Shown here in pieces: positions 1-6,581 of a stretch of 39,543 nt of DNA. The translations under genes were made by a program, and so were the position numbers. The notes below the pieces were generated by a model. It was not told the DNA's origin. It searched no databases and saw only the letters and a program-made list of their open reading frames with translations. The number at the start of each line of letters is the position of its first letter. Within the stretch, counting starts at the first letter, position 1. Origin of the DNA: JAICJR01 sp036494715 (lineage in GTDB: Bacteria; Actinomycetota; Thermoleophilia; Solirubrobacterales; Thermoleophilaceae); the NCBI GenBank assembly GCA_036494715.1, contig DASXNY010000057.1:1-39543 (forward strand), in the 5' to 3' direction.

Positions 1-419
1 TGGTCGAACAGTCCCTGCCACGCGGTCAGGCCCGAGATTGGCAGGCTCGCGCCCACGGTGAAGTCGACGTCGCCGGGCAGCGGCGCGAGGTTGCGTGCCT
101 CGATCGCGACATACTCCGCGAGGGTGCCGTCACGATGCCAGTCCGCGAGGCCGAGCACCCGCTGTCCCACCGACACCCCCGTCGTGCCGTAGCCGAGGGC
201 GCTGACCACCCCGGCCAGCTCGTGCCCAGGGACCGACGGTGTTCGGTCACGGTCGCGGCGATCGGTCCAGGTCGAGGGCCACGCCATCTCGGTCGGGACG
301 AATCCCGAGGCATGAATCTGAACGATGACGTCGTTTATCGCTGCCGGCGGCTCGGGCCGCTCCACTAGCCTCATCCCGGCCGTTCCCGCAGCCTCGTCCG
401 TTACCACGATTGCTTTCAT
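1..419 (-). CDS. NADP-dependent quinone oxidoreductase / zinc-type alcohol dehydrogenase, 5' part only
   Basis: Reading leftward from the ATG at 419, an open frame runs off the left edge of the window, giving the first 139 residues. The sequence is typical of the N-terminal GroES-like domain of the medium-chain dehydrogenase/reductase family: a MKAIVV start, then 'PGHELAGVV' near residue 66, 'GVSVGQRVLGLADW', and 'ASLPISGLTAWQGLFDH', which leads into the cofactor domain. The Rossmann domain lies outside the window. A Shine-Dalgarno GGGAGGTG precedes the ATG. Such enzymes reduce quinones or enones with NADPH in the cytoplasm; the substrate cannot be told. A TetR remnant lies immediately upstream in the opposite direction, the usual place for a regulator of such a gene. 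Family call is firm. Confidence 0.85.
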   Translation of the reverse strand, partial: MKAIVVTDEAAGTAGMRLVERPEPPAAINDVIVQIHASGFVPTEMAWPSTWTDRRDRDRTPSVPGHELAGVVSALGYGTTGVSVGQRVLGLADWHRDGTLAEYVAIEARNLAPLPGDVDFTVGASLPISGLTAWQGLFD

Positions 420-488
420 CCGGCACCTCCCGGTGTCGAGTTCTCGCCTGAACGACCCGGCCTTCGGGAATCTGGACAGTATCTCGGC

Positions 489-671
489 GCTGCGCCGTGG
501 GCGCAGCGGATCGTCGAGCGGCAACGCGCGCAGAATTTCGAGGGCGGCTGCCGGCTCGGCTCGCTCGCCGCCGAGCTTGTGGAGTCAGACGCCGAGCTAC
601 AAGCGGACTTCGCAGCCGGCTTTGAGCGCTGGGAAGCCCTGCTCCTCGTGCGAAGCGAGACTGGGGGCTAG
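489..671 (+). pseudogene. C-terminal remnant of a TetR/AcrR-family regulator
   Basis: The forward frame ending at the TAG at 669 encodes 'PWAQRIVERQRAQNFEGG', then 'CRLGSLAAELVESDAELQ' and 'AGFERWEALL'. This matches the ligand-domain end of TetR regulators that carry a GGCxxGSLAAEL motif. No ATG, GTG or TTG opens this frame usefully, and no helix-turn-helix is encoded upstream, because the divergent oxidoreductase start already lies at 419. The N-terminal two thirds of the gene is therefore missing. The left boundary is approximate. The stop overlaps the stop of the convergent SnoaL-like gene. I infer a deletion that removed the DNA-binding domain of a regulator that once faced the oxidoreductase. 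Confidence 0.65.
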
Positions 672-1246
672 TCCCGCAGCCCCAGCCCCACGGCTTCGAG
701 GGCCTCCGCATGGTCAGCGTATTCGTCGATGCGCAAGATCTTGCCGTTCTCCAGCGTCAGGACGCTCGCGTATGGTCGAGTCAATGGGGCATCGCCGAGT
801 CTCGAGGTGCGCATGGTCAACACGTAGAGCAGCACGACCCGTGGCCCCAGGTCGATCAACTCACTCGGCTCCAAGCGGGCATCGGTGCCCGCTTCCGCCC
901 AGCTTGCCATGAGCTTGGCGATCCCCTCCCGGCCGCAATAGGTCGGCTCCCAGAGCCCCGCCTCGACGAACTCCCGCGGCGGATGGTGCTCGCAGTCAGG
1001 GTGGTAGCCGACCAGCAGGGCGTCAAGATCCCGGCGATTCCAGGCCTCCACTGCCTGCTGCGCCGCTCGCCCGATTGCCGCCTGTCGGATCCGCGTGGTC
1101 GGCGGCAGCTTGGCGATCAGGCGGCTGTATCGATCGGTGAGCCGGGGGACACGGAGAGCGAGGCGCTGGTCGAACGAGCGGCTGGACCGCTCCCGCACCC
1201 GGAGCGGCCTACGCACCACCGCCTGCGCCACCTTCTCCTGCGACAT
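668..1246 (-). CDS. SnoaL-like / NTF2-fold protein
   Basis: Encodes 192 residues. After a basic N-terminal extension (about residues 1-55) comes an NTF2-like domain: 'RAAQQAVEAWNRRDLDALL', 'YHPDCEHHPP', 'GREGIAKLMASWAEA', 'VLTLENGKILRIDEYADH'. These proteins form cone-shaped alpha+beta barrels and are either small-molecule-binding or unassigned enzymes; no catalytic role can be read here. I chose the ATG at 1246 (MSQEKV) because that opening is characteristic of this actinobacterial family. An in-frame ATG at 1285 lies inside the 24-bp palindrome at 1273-1296. The gene ends against the TetR remnant with overlapping stops. It follows the sigma-factor gene at 137 nt and may be transcribed separately. 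Confidence 0.75.
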   Translation of the reverse strand: MSQEKVAQAVVRRPLRVRERSSRSFDQRLALRVPRLTDRYSRLIAKLPPTTRIRQAAIGRAAQQAVEAWNRRDLDALLVGYHPDCEHHPPREFVEAGLWEPTYCGREGIAKLMASWAEAGTDARLEPSELIDLGPRVVLLYVLTMRTSRLGDAPLTRPYASVLTLENGKILRIDEYADHAEALEAVGLGLRD

Positions 1247-1272
1247 GGCTCGCGCAGTATCTCCGGTCAGGG

Positions 1273-1296
1273 TTGCGCTTTGCATGCAAAGCGCAA
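1273..1296. promoter_or_regulatory. Perfect 24-bp palindrome, candidate operator
   Basis: Two 12-base arms (TTGCGCTTTGCA and its exact reverse complement) abut without a spacer. The site is 27 nt upstream of the chosen SnoaL-like start and about 87 nt downstream of the sigma-factor stop. No T-run follows on either strand and a hairpin would have almost no loop, so a dimeric-repressor operator fits better than a terminator. The binding protein is unknown. Confidence 0.55.
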
Positions 1297-1382
1297 GCCC
1301 TCGCCCGGCGCGTCTGCGCTTGTGCTTGGCATGGAAGGCGGCTCTTTGCGAATCACCAGCTACGAGCCGAGCCGCCGGGAAA

Positions 1383-2597
1383 TCACGTGCTCGACCCCAG
1401 GTCGGCGGCTCGCGCGCGGGCGGCCTGGCGGACCAGGTGGTCGCGCTCGGCGACGTTCGTGGCGCGGCCGGCGGCCTCGGAGTACGCCGAGGCGGCGGCG
1501 GGCAGGTCGCCGTCGAGCTCGTGCAGGTGCCCGCGCACGGCGTGCCAGCGATGCCGCTCGCCGATCACCTCGCGCAGCCGGTCTGTCTCGCGTAGTCCGG
1601 CGGCGGCGCCGAGGACATGCCCGACCGCGACCGCGCGGCCGAGCACCGCGGCGGGGTCCTGGTGCACGGAATCCGCGGACAGGGCGACGAGGTCGTCGTA
1701 CCAGGCGAGGATCTGGGGCCAGTCGGTCTCCTCGGCGCTCGCCGCGTCGTCGTGGAGGGCGGCGATGGCGGCCTCGATCTGGTAGCGGCCCGGAGCTCGT
1801 TCCTTGCTCTGCATCGCGAGCGCAGACTGCAGGACTCGCACGCCCTCGACGATCTCGCGCGTGTCCCAGAGGTTGCGGTCCTGCCGGTCCAACGGGACGA
1901 TCCGGCCCTCGGCGTCGACCCGGGCCGGCAGCCGGGCGTGGTTGAGGAGCATCAGTGCGAGCAGCCCGCGCGCCTCGGGCTCCTCCGTCGCGAGGGTGAG
2001 CTGGCGGGTGAGGCGGATCGCCTCCCGGGCGAGGTCGACCCGGTCGGTGTGGCCGGTCGTGTAGATCAGGTAGAGCACGCGCAATACGACGGCGAGGTCG
2101 CCGGGGCGGCCCAGCCGGCGCCCCCGCAGGATGCGCTTGGCGCGGCTGATCCGCTGCGCCATCGTCGCCTCGGGGACGTAGAAGGCGTCGGCGATCTCGC
2201 GGGTGGTGAGGCCGCCGACGGCGCGCAGGGTCAGCGCCACCTGGGAGGCGGGCGTGAGGTCGGGGTGGCAGCAGCAGAAGAGCAGGAACAGGGTGTCGTC
2301 GCCCGGTTCGGCACCGGCGGGCCGCGGCTCCGCGTACGTAGCCTCCTCGCGGCGCTGACGGGCGTCCTCGCTCCGGCGGGCGTCGATCAGCCGCTGGGTC
2401 GCGACCGTGGTCAGCCACGCGCGCGGGTCGCCTGGCGGGTGCTCGGGCCATGCGCGCAGCGCCTCGAGCAGCGCCTCCTGGAGCGCGTCCTCGGCGGCGT
2501 CGAAGTCCTCGCCCCGCCGGACGAGGCCCGCGAGCACCCGCGGGACGAGGGCGCGCAGAGCGCCCTCGTCCAGTCGTGTCACGGGCTCTCGGATCAC
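1383..2597 (-). CDS. ECF sigma factor with C-terminal TPR-like extension (ECF42 type)
   Basis: Encodes 404 residues. Region sigma-2 lies at about 10-75 ('FDAAEDALQEALLEALRAWP', 'GDPRAWLTTVATQRLIDA') and sigma-4 at about 115-160 ('LTTREIADAFYVPEATMAQR'). Between them sits the typical 'LFLLFCCCHPDL' stretch. The roughly 220-residue helical tail ('RYQIEAAIAALHDDA', 'GRAVAVGHVLGAAAGL', 'HAVRGHLHELDGDLPAA') is the TPR-like/DUF6596 extension of group ECF42. The GTG start at 2597 is preceded by GAGG overlapping the stop of the upstream YCII gene, so the two are co-transcribed and probably translationally coupled. ECF42 factors have no classical anti-sigma factor; the tail and the neighbouring DGPF/YCII protein are the known associates. 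Signal and regulon are unknown. Confidence 0.9.
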   Translation of the reverse strand: MIREPVTRLDEGALRALVPRVLAGLVRRGEDFDAAEDALQEALLEALRAWPEHPPGDPRAWLTTVATQRLIDARRSEDARQRREEATYAEPRPAGAEPGDDTLFLLFCCCHPDLTPASQVALTLRAVGGLTTREIADAFYVPEATMAQRISRAKRILRGRRLGRPGDLAVVLRVLYLIYTTGHTDRVDLAREAIRLTRQLTLATEEPEARGLLALMLLNHARLPARVDAEGRIVPLDRQDRNLWDTREIVEGVRVLQSALAMQSKERAPGRYQIEAAIAALHDDAASAEETDWPQILAWYDDLVALSADSVHQDPAAVLGRAVAVGHVLGAAAGLRETDRLREVIGERHRWHAVRGHLHELDGDLPAAASAYSEAAGRATNVAERDHLVRQAARARAADLGSST

Positions 2598-2603
2598 GTC
2601 GCC

Positions 2604-3014
2604 TCAGTCGCCCGACGGCGCGTGGCTCATGACCTCGCGGACGTCGATCCACTCGTACAGCGGCTCCCCGCCGGGACCGGGCTCGGAGGACACGTGCGCA
2701 GCGACCTCGACCGCGCGCTCATACGAGTCGACGTCGATCATGTACCAGCCGGCCACGAGGTCGCTGGTCTCCGGGTGTGGGCCTTCCGTGGTGACGGGTG
2801 CGGCATCCGGTCCGCCCCAGCGCACCCACGAGCGCTCCGGCGTCAGCGCCTGCCCGTCGACGTACTCGCCGCTCTCCTGGAGGACGTCGCGGACGTTCCT
2901 GAGGAAGGCCATGTGCGCCTCCACGTCCTCGGGCGCCCACTCGTCCATCGGCGGGTAGGGGCGGTATGGCTCGGGGCCGCCGCGGTAATGCTTCAGCAGC
3001 AGGTACTTAGGCAT
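2604..3014 (-). CDS. YCII-related (DGPF-domain) protein, ECF42 partner
   Basis: Encodes 136 residues of the YCII/DGPF family, a dimeric alpha+beta fold. Features: 'MPKYLLLKHYRGG' strand, 'MAFLRNVRDVLQESGEYVDG', 'TSDLVAGWYMIDVDSYERA' and 'GGEPLYEWIDVREVM'. Proteins of this family sit next to ECF42 sigma factors in many actinobacteria and are presumed targets or modulators; no reaction is established. The ATG at 3014 has AGGAG about 7 nt upstream. Its stop is 6 nt before the sigma-factor GTG. A leader hairpin and a TGTCGA-type promoter lie upstream, so the pair is probably autoregulated by the sigma factor it precedes. Confidence 0.88.
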   Translation of the reverse strand: MPKYLLLKHYRGGPEPYRPYPPMDEWAPEDVEAHMAFLRNVRDVLQESGEYVDGQALTPERSWVRWGGPDAAPVTTEGPHPETSDLVAGWYMIDVDSYERAVEVAAHVSSEPGPGGEPLYEWIDVREVMSHAPSGD

Positions 3015-3033
3015 GTTGGTCTCCTGGTGTCAC

Positions 3034-3054
3034 GGGCCGCGCCTGTCGCGGCCC
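3034..3054 (-). promoter_or_regulatory. Hairpin in the leader of the YCII-ECF42 operon
   Basis: Perfect 8-bp stem (GGGCCGCG with CGCGGCCC) and 5-nt loop, lying between the Shine-Dalgarno site of the YCII gene and the proposed promoter. It may stabilise or attenuate the transcript. There is no U-run, so simple termination is unlikely. Confidence 0.45.
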
Positions 3055-3086
3055 TTCACCTATGGAGCGGAGCCGGCCGGCGTATC

Positions 3087-3100
3087 TCGACATCTTGTCG
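3087..3100 (-). promoter_or_regulatory. Candidate ECF42-type -35 element within an inverted repeat
   Basis: On the minus strand TGTCGA (3092-3087) lies about 72 nt upstream of the YCII start. From memory, TGTCGA is the conserved -35 sequence of ECF42-dependent promoters; the -10 match here is not clear. The hexamer is part of a perfect repeat, CGACA-TCT-TGTCG at 3088-3100, so a TGTCG core also points toward the divergent VOC gene. Promoter assignment is inference. Confidence 0.5.
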
Positions 3101-3141
3101 CGCGGAGGGCAGCGAGCGCGAGGGCGGGCCATACTCCGTCC

Positions 3142-3483
3142 ATGCCCTCGCCACTGATCGAGTTTCCGGCCGACGATTCCGATCGCGCCCGCCGCTTCTG
3201 GCATGGAGTCCTCGGGGTCACCTTCGCGACCCGGCCGGCCGCGGAGGGATCGGGGTGGCAGACCGACATCGACGGTCTGCGCCTCGGAGTCCACGAGCGT
3301 GGACCGGGCCCCGGCGATACGGCCTCCCTGCCCTACTTCACCGTCGTCGACCTCGCCACGACACTCGAGCGCGTCCGCGAGCTCGGCGGCTCGATCATTC
3401 ACCCCGGCGATCGCTGGGCCGTGTGCCGGGACTCCGAGGGCAGCCCGTTCGCGCTGGCCGCCGCGCCTGCGCCCGGTGAGTAG
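3142..3483 (+). CDS. VOC-superfamily (glyoxalase/bleomycin-resistance fold) protein
   Basis: Encodes 113 residues: 'MPSPLIEFPADDSDRARRFW', 'VLGVTFATRP', 'LPYFTVVDLATTLERVREL', 'GGSIIHPGD', 'CRDSEGSPFALA'. This is the paired beta-alpha-beta3 arrangement of single-chain VOC proteins. Metal-ligand positions are poorly conserved, so it could bind rather than convert a small molecule. The upstream in-frame frame is longer, but MPSPLIEF at 3142 matches family starts. It diverges from the YCII-ECF42 operon with 127 nt between, and may share its control region. Substrate unknown. Confidence 0.75.
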   Translation: MPSPLIEFPADDSDRARRFWHGVLGVTFATRPAAEGSGWQTDIDGLRLGVHERGPGPGDTASLPYFTVVDLATTLERVRELGGSIIHPGDRWAVCRDSEGSPFALAAAPAPGE

Positions 3484-3509
3484 CTGGTTCACGACGGGAG
3501 CGGTCCAGG

Positions 3510-3538
3510 AGGCCGCTTTGACAACGCGGGAGCGGCCT
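3510..3538. terminator. Hairpin between convergent genes
   Basis: Perfect 8-bp arms (AGGCCGCT and AGCGGCCT) separated by 13 nt lie between the VOC gene and the convergent cupin gene. The position suits a bidirectional terminator, but there is no clear T-run. Confidence 0.4.
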
Positions 3539-3559
3539 TGAAGGGCGCGCCCGGGCGCC

Positions 3560-3889
3560 TCAGCCGCCGGGCAGGGCGTCGATGATGAACAGCCGTGCCG
3601 GTTCCTCGCCGTGGTTGGTTCCTCGGTGTCGCGGCGCCGTGGGAAGTGCGAACGCCTCGCCTGCCGCGATCACGAGCGGGTCGCGGTCGTCCTCGAAGCT
3701 GTAGGTGATCGCGCCGCTGACCACGTAGCCGGCGTGGGGTGTGTCGCACCAGTCGAGGCGTCCGGAGCCCGGCGAGTACTCGACGAGGGCCCAGCGCGTG
3801 CCTTCCACGTCGGCCTCGCGATCGGACACGCCCGGATCGTGCGATACGGGCGGCGCCCCGAGAAAGTCGATCAGGCGGGGAGTGATCAT
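3560..3889 (-). CDS. Cupin-domain protein
   Basis: Encodes 109 residues with a single small beta-barrel: 'WALVEYSPGSGRLDW', 'DTPHAGYVVSGAITYSFEDD', 'LVIAAGEAFALPTAPRHRGTN' and 'ARLFIIDALPGG'. The second cupin motif 'GEAFALPTAPRH' is recognisable. In motif 1 only one histidine (HAGYV) is evident, so the metal site may be incomplete. The ATG at 3889 overlaps the nitrilase stop by 4 bases (ATGA), making this the last gene of the six-gene minus-strand unit. Role unknown; small cupins in such operons are often sensory or auxiliary isomerases/dioxygenases. Confidence 0.8.
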   Translation of the reverse strand: MITPRLIDFLGAPPVSHDPGVSDREADVEGTRWALVEYSPGSGRLDWCDTPHAGYVVSGAITYSFEDDRDPLVIAAGEAFALPTAPRHRGTNHGEEPARLFIIDALPGG

Positions 3890-4719
3890 GCGTCGACGAG
3901 GCCACCGTATAGGTCGGGGCGGCGATCGGTGAAGAGGTCGTTGTGCTCGTTCAGGCGCTTGTCGCGCGCGCGAGCGAGGCGGCAGCGTGCGAGCAGCGTC
4001 ACCGCCTCTCCCGGAGCGGCCGGGCCGGCGACCGGGAAGCCGTCGACGTCGACGATCAAGGAGCCGCCGATCCAGTCCACTCCGCGCTCGACACCGACGC
4101 GGTCGCAGGCGGCTATGAACACGCGGTTGGTGGAGGCGGCCGCCTGAACTCGTACCACCTCTCCCGGCCGCTCCCCTGGGGGATGCGGAGCGGCCGGCCA
4201 GTTCACGGGCGCGCAGATCAGGTCGGCTCCGTGAAGCGACGCGAGCCGGACCCACTCGGGGAACTCGAGGTCGTAGCAGACCATCACGCCGATTCTGCCG
4301 ACAGCGGTGTCCACCACTGGAGGCGGCTCGGAGCCCGGCGTGAAGACAAGTCCCTCGCGGTCCCACAGGTGCGCCTTGCGGTAGAGCGCACGCGCGCCGT
4401 CGTGGTCCACGAGCACCGCGCTGTTGCGCACCCCGCCGCCTGGGTCGAGCTCGCAGAACCCTCCGACCACCACGACGTCGAGCGAGCGAGCGAGCTCCGC
4501 CCAGCCCGACACCGTCGGCCCGTCTGCCGGCTCGGCCAGGCGTCGCGCCTCGTCCGCATCGGCGAAGACGTAGCCGCTGCTGCAAAGCTCGGGCAGGACG
4601 ACGATTTGCGCGCCATCCCGCGCCGCCGCCACGATGGCCGCGCCGGCCTGCGCGCGGTTGTGTTGCAGCTCGCCGATCCGCGGACCGAGCTGGCAGCACG
4701 CGACCGCAACCTCGCTCAT
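3886..4719 (-). CDS. Carbon-nitrogen hydrolase (nitrilase superfamily amidohydrolase)
   Basis: Encodes 277 residues, a normal length. The catalytic triad is visible: Glu44 in 'IVVLPELCSSGY', Lys115 in 'ALYRKAHLWD', Cys148 in 'GVMVCYDLEFPEWVR'. The family hydrolyses amides or carbamoyl amides, for example N-carbamoylputrescine or omega-amides, in the cytoplasm; a nitrile substrate is less likely given the sequence style. The ATG at 4719 (MSEVAV) overlaps the deacetylase stop by ATGA, and its own stop overlaps the cupin start in the same way. Pairing with an acetylpolyamine-type deacetylase and an APC permease suggests polyamine or acylated-amine breakdown. That substrate is inference. Confidence 0.9.
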   Translation of the reverse strand: MSEVAVACCQLGPRIGELQHNRAQAGAAIVAAARDGAQIVVLPELCSSGYVFADADEARRLAEPADGPTVSGWAELARSLDVVVVGGFCELDPGGGVRNSAVLVDHDGARALYRKAHLWDREGLVFTPGSEPPPVVDTAVGRIGVMVCYDLEFPEWVRLASLHGADLICAPVNWPAAPHPPGERPGEVVRVQAAASTNRVFIAACDRVGVERGVDWIGGSLIVDVDGFPVAGPAAPGEAVTLLARCRLARARDKRLNEHNDLFTDRRPDLYGGLVDA

Positions 4720-5804
4720 GCGACACCCGCCGCGCGGGCGGCGGCCTCGACCGCGTGCCGCGCGCTTTCGCCGACGGACGTTGGGACGTCCAGCTCCATC
4801 GGGTCGCTTTGCCAACTGGGCGGCAGCTCGGCGAGCGCCTCGAGGATCGCGAGAGTGCAGAGGGGCATGTGGTCAACGCTATAGCCGCCCTCCTGGAAGG
4901 CGACGAGCCGGCCGCCGCAGAGCTCCTCGGCGAGGTCACGCGCGCTCGCCGCGAGTGCCCGGAAGCCCTCCGTGGTGACGCTCATCCGACCCAGTGGGTC
5001 GGACGCCGCGGCGTCCTGTCCCGCCGACAGGAGCAGGAACTCCGGCCCGAAGCGCCGCAGCACCGGCTCGACGACCTGTGCGAAGGCCAGCCGGTAGCCG
5101 TCGTCGCTCATGCCGGCCGGCAGCGGCACGTTCACCGTGGCGCCCTCGCCCGCGCCGGTGCCGCGCTCGCCGAGCGTGCCGGTGTCCTCTGGATAGAGCG
5201 CGTCCTGGTGCAGCGACACGAACAGCACCGAGCCGTCGTCGTAGAAGACATCCTGCGTGCCGTTGCCGTGGTGCACGTCCCAGTCGACAATCGCCACGCG
5301 CTCGATGCCGTGCCGCCGCCCGAGGTGGCGCGCCGCAATGGCCAGCGAGTTGAAGAGGCAGAAGCCCATCGCCTGGTCGGCCGAGGCGTGATGCCCGGGC
5401 GGACGGCACAGCGTGTAGGCGTTCGCGAGCTCCCCGGCCACAACCCGGTCGACGCACTCGAGCAGGCCTCCCGTGGCAACGGAGGCGGCCGCCCACGATC
5501 CGGGTCCCGCACGAGCCTCCGGCCCGACCGTCACGACGGCGTCGCCTCGAACTGAGGACCGGAGCCTCTCGAGGTGCTCGGGAGTGTGCACGAGCAGCAG
5601 CTCGTCATCCGTCGCCTCGCGAGCGGGTACGCGCTCGACGCGCTCGAGCACGCCGGCCCGCTGCATCACCTGCCATGCGCGCGACAGCCGCTCGGCGCCC
5701 TCCGCGTGCGCCACGTCGAGCCACCCGGCCACCCGGTCGTTCACGATCATCGATCCGTTGTCGTGGCGCAGGCAGCGCTCGTCGTAGCAGACGCCCGTGG
5801 TCAC
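4716..5804 (-). CDS. HDAC-like amidohydrolase (class II histone deacetylase / acetylpolyamine deacetylase family)
   Basis: Encodes 362 residues. Hallmarks: 'CRPPGHHA' (His138-His139), 'DWDVHHGNGTQ' (zinc ligands Asp176 and His178), third ligand Asp264 in 'SAGQDAAASDP', and the transition-state Tyr308 in 'QEGGYS'. All zinc and catalytic residues are present. Bacterial members deacetylate acetylpolyamines or other acylated amines rather than histones. The GTG at 5804 is the start, 9 nt after the upstream gene ends. The stop overlaps the nitrilase ATG. A deacetylase followed by an amidohydrolase could act in series on one acylated or carbamoylated amine imported by the permease at the head of the unit. 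Confidence 0.9.
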   Translation of the reverse strand: MTTGVCYDERCLRHDNGSMIVNDRVAGWLDVAHAEGAERLSRAWQVMQRAGVLERVERVPAREATDDELLLVHTPEHLERLRSSVRGDAVVTVGPEARAGPGSWAAASVATGGLLECVDRVVAGELANAYTLCRPPGHHASADQAMGFCLFNSLAIAARHLGRRHGIERVAIVDWDVHHGNGTQDVFYDDGSVLFVSLHQDALYPEDTGTLGERGTGAGEGATVNVPLPAGMSDDGYRLAFAQVVEPVLRRFGPEFLLLSAGQDAAASDPLGRMSVTTEGFRALAASARDLAEELCGGRLVAFQEGGYSVDHMPLCTLAILEALAELPPSWQSDPMELDVPTSVGESARHAVEAAARAAGVA

Positions 5805-5813
5805 GGCGGCGAG

Positions 5814-6581
5814 TCAGACCTCGTCGGGCACCTGGTACCAGCGCTTGCGATCGCCGATGCGAGCGCGGATTCGCCAACCCCTCGACTTGGGCTCCTGCTC
5901 GATGCGCTCCCAGAGCGAGTCGATGCGCTGCAGGACGAGTCGCCGGTCGGCATCGTCGAGACCCAGCGTGCCGACGCTCTCCCGCAGCCGCTCGAGATTC
6001 AGCTCCGTGGTGCGCCAGAGGCCCCAGTCCTCGGCGGTCAGCCCGGCGATCACATCGCCGTTGATGGTTCCGCCATCGCCCGCGCCGACCTCATGCCGGA
6101 CCAGCAGCGCGACGGTGTCGCGCATGTCCTTGTCCGTGAACTCGACCACCTGGAGCTTGGTCAGGAGAAGCTCGGCCAGCGGGATCGTGCGCTGTTCGGC
6201 GTCGATCCGCGCGGTGATCGGGATGGAGTGGTTGAGCTCGAAGCCGTCAATGAACACATCGAGCTTGCGGTCGTTCGCGCGGTCGTGGAAGAGCATGCGC
6301 GTGGCACCGTTGAGGGCGTTGAACTGCTGCGCGGGTTCGTAGCCGAGCCCGGTCAGGAGATCGCTGACCGGGCGGTTCTGCCCCTTGACGGTCGCGGCGT
6401 CGATGTCGCCGTAGGTCCGCGCGAGTGCCGCGGGCATCGGCTGAGCCTGCGCATGGACGGCGAGCCCGCCGATCAGGCGCAGCATCACGCCCTGCGCCTC
6501 CGCCGCGTCGAGCACCCGGTCGGCCTCGGCGACGATGTCCGCCAGGGGGCTGCCGCTCGTCTCGATACCAGGATCGGCCAT
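5814..6581 (-). CDS. Nucleotidyltransferase-fold protein (AbiEii/MNT-like)
   Basis: Encodes 255 residues. The core shows the pol-beta-type nucleotidyltransferase pattern: 'RLIGGLAVHAQ' (Gly38-Gly39), 'YGDIDAATVKG' (Asp59 and Asp61, the metal-binding pair) and a later carboxylate in 'RKLDVFIDG' (Asp108). The C-terminal part is helical and ends 'WRIRARIGDRKRWYQVPDEV'. The family transfers nucleotides to proteins, RNA or small molecules; AbiEii toxins are relatives. No AbiEi-like antitoxin is adjacent. The ATG shares one base with the metallophosphoesterase stop (TGATG), so they are coupled. In this operon a regulatory or modification role is as likely as a toxin. Confidence 0.65.
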   Translation of the reverse strand: MADPGIETSGSPLADIVAEADRVLDAAEAQGVMLRLIGGLAVHAQAQPMPAALARTYGDIDAATVKGQNRPVSDLLTGLGYEPAQQFNALNGATRMLFHDRANDRKLDVFIDGFELNHSIPITARIDAEQRTIPLAELLLTKLQVVEFTDKDMRDTVALLVRHEVGAGDGGTINGDVIAGLTAEDWGLWRTTELNLERLRESVGTLGLDDADRRLVLQRIDSLWERIEQEPKSRGWRIRARIGDRKRWYQVPDEV

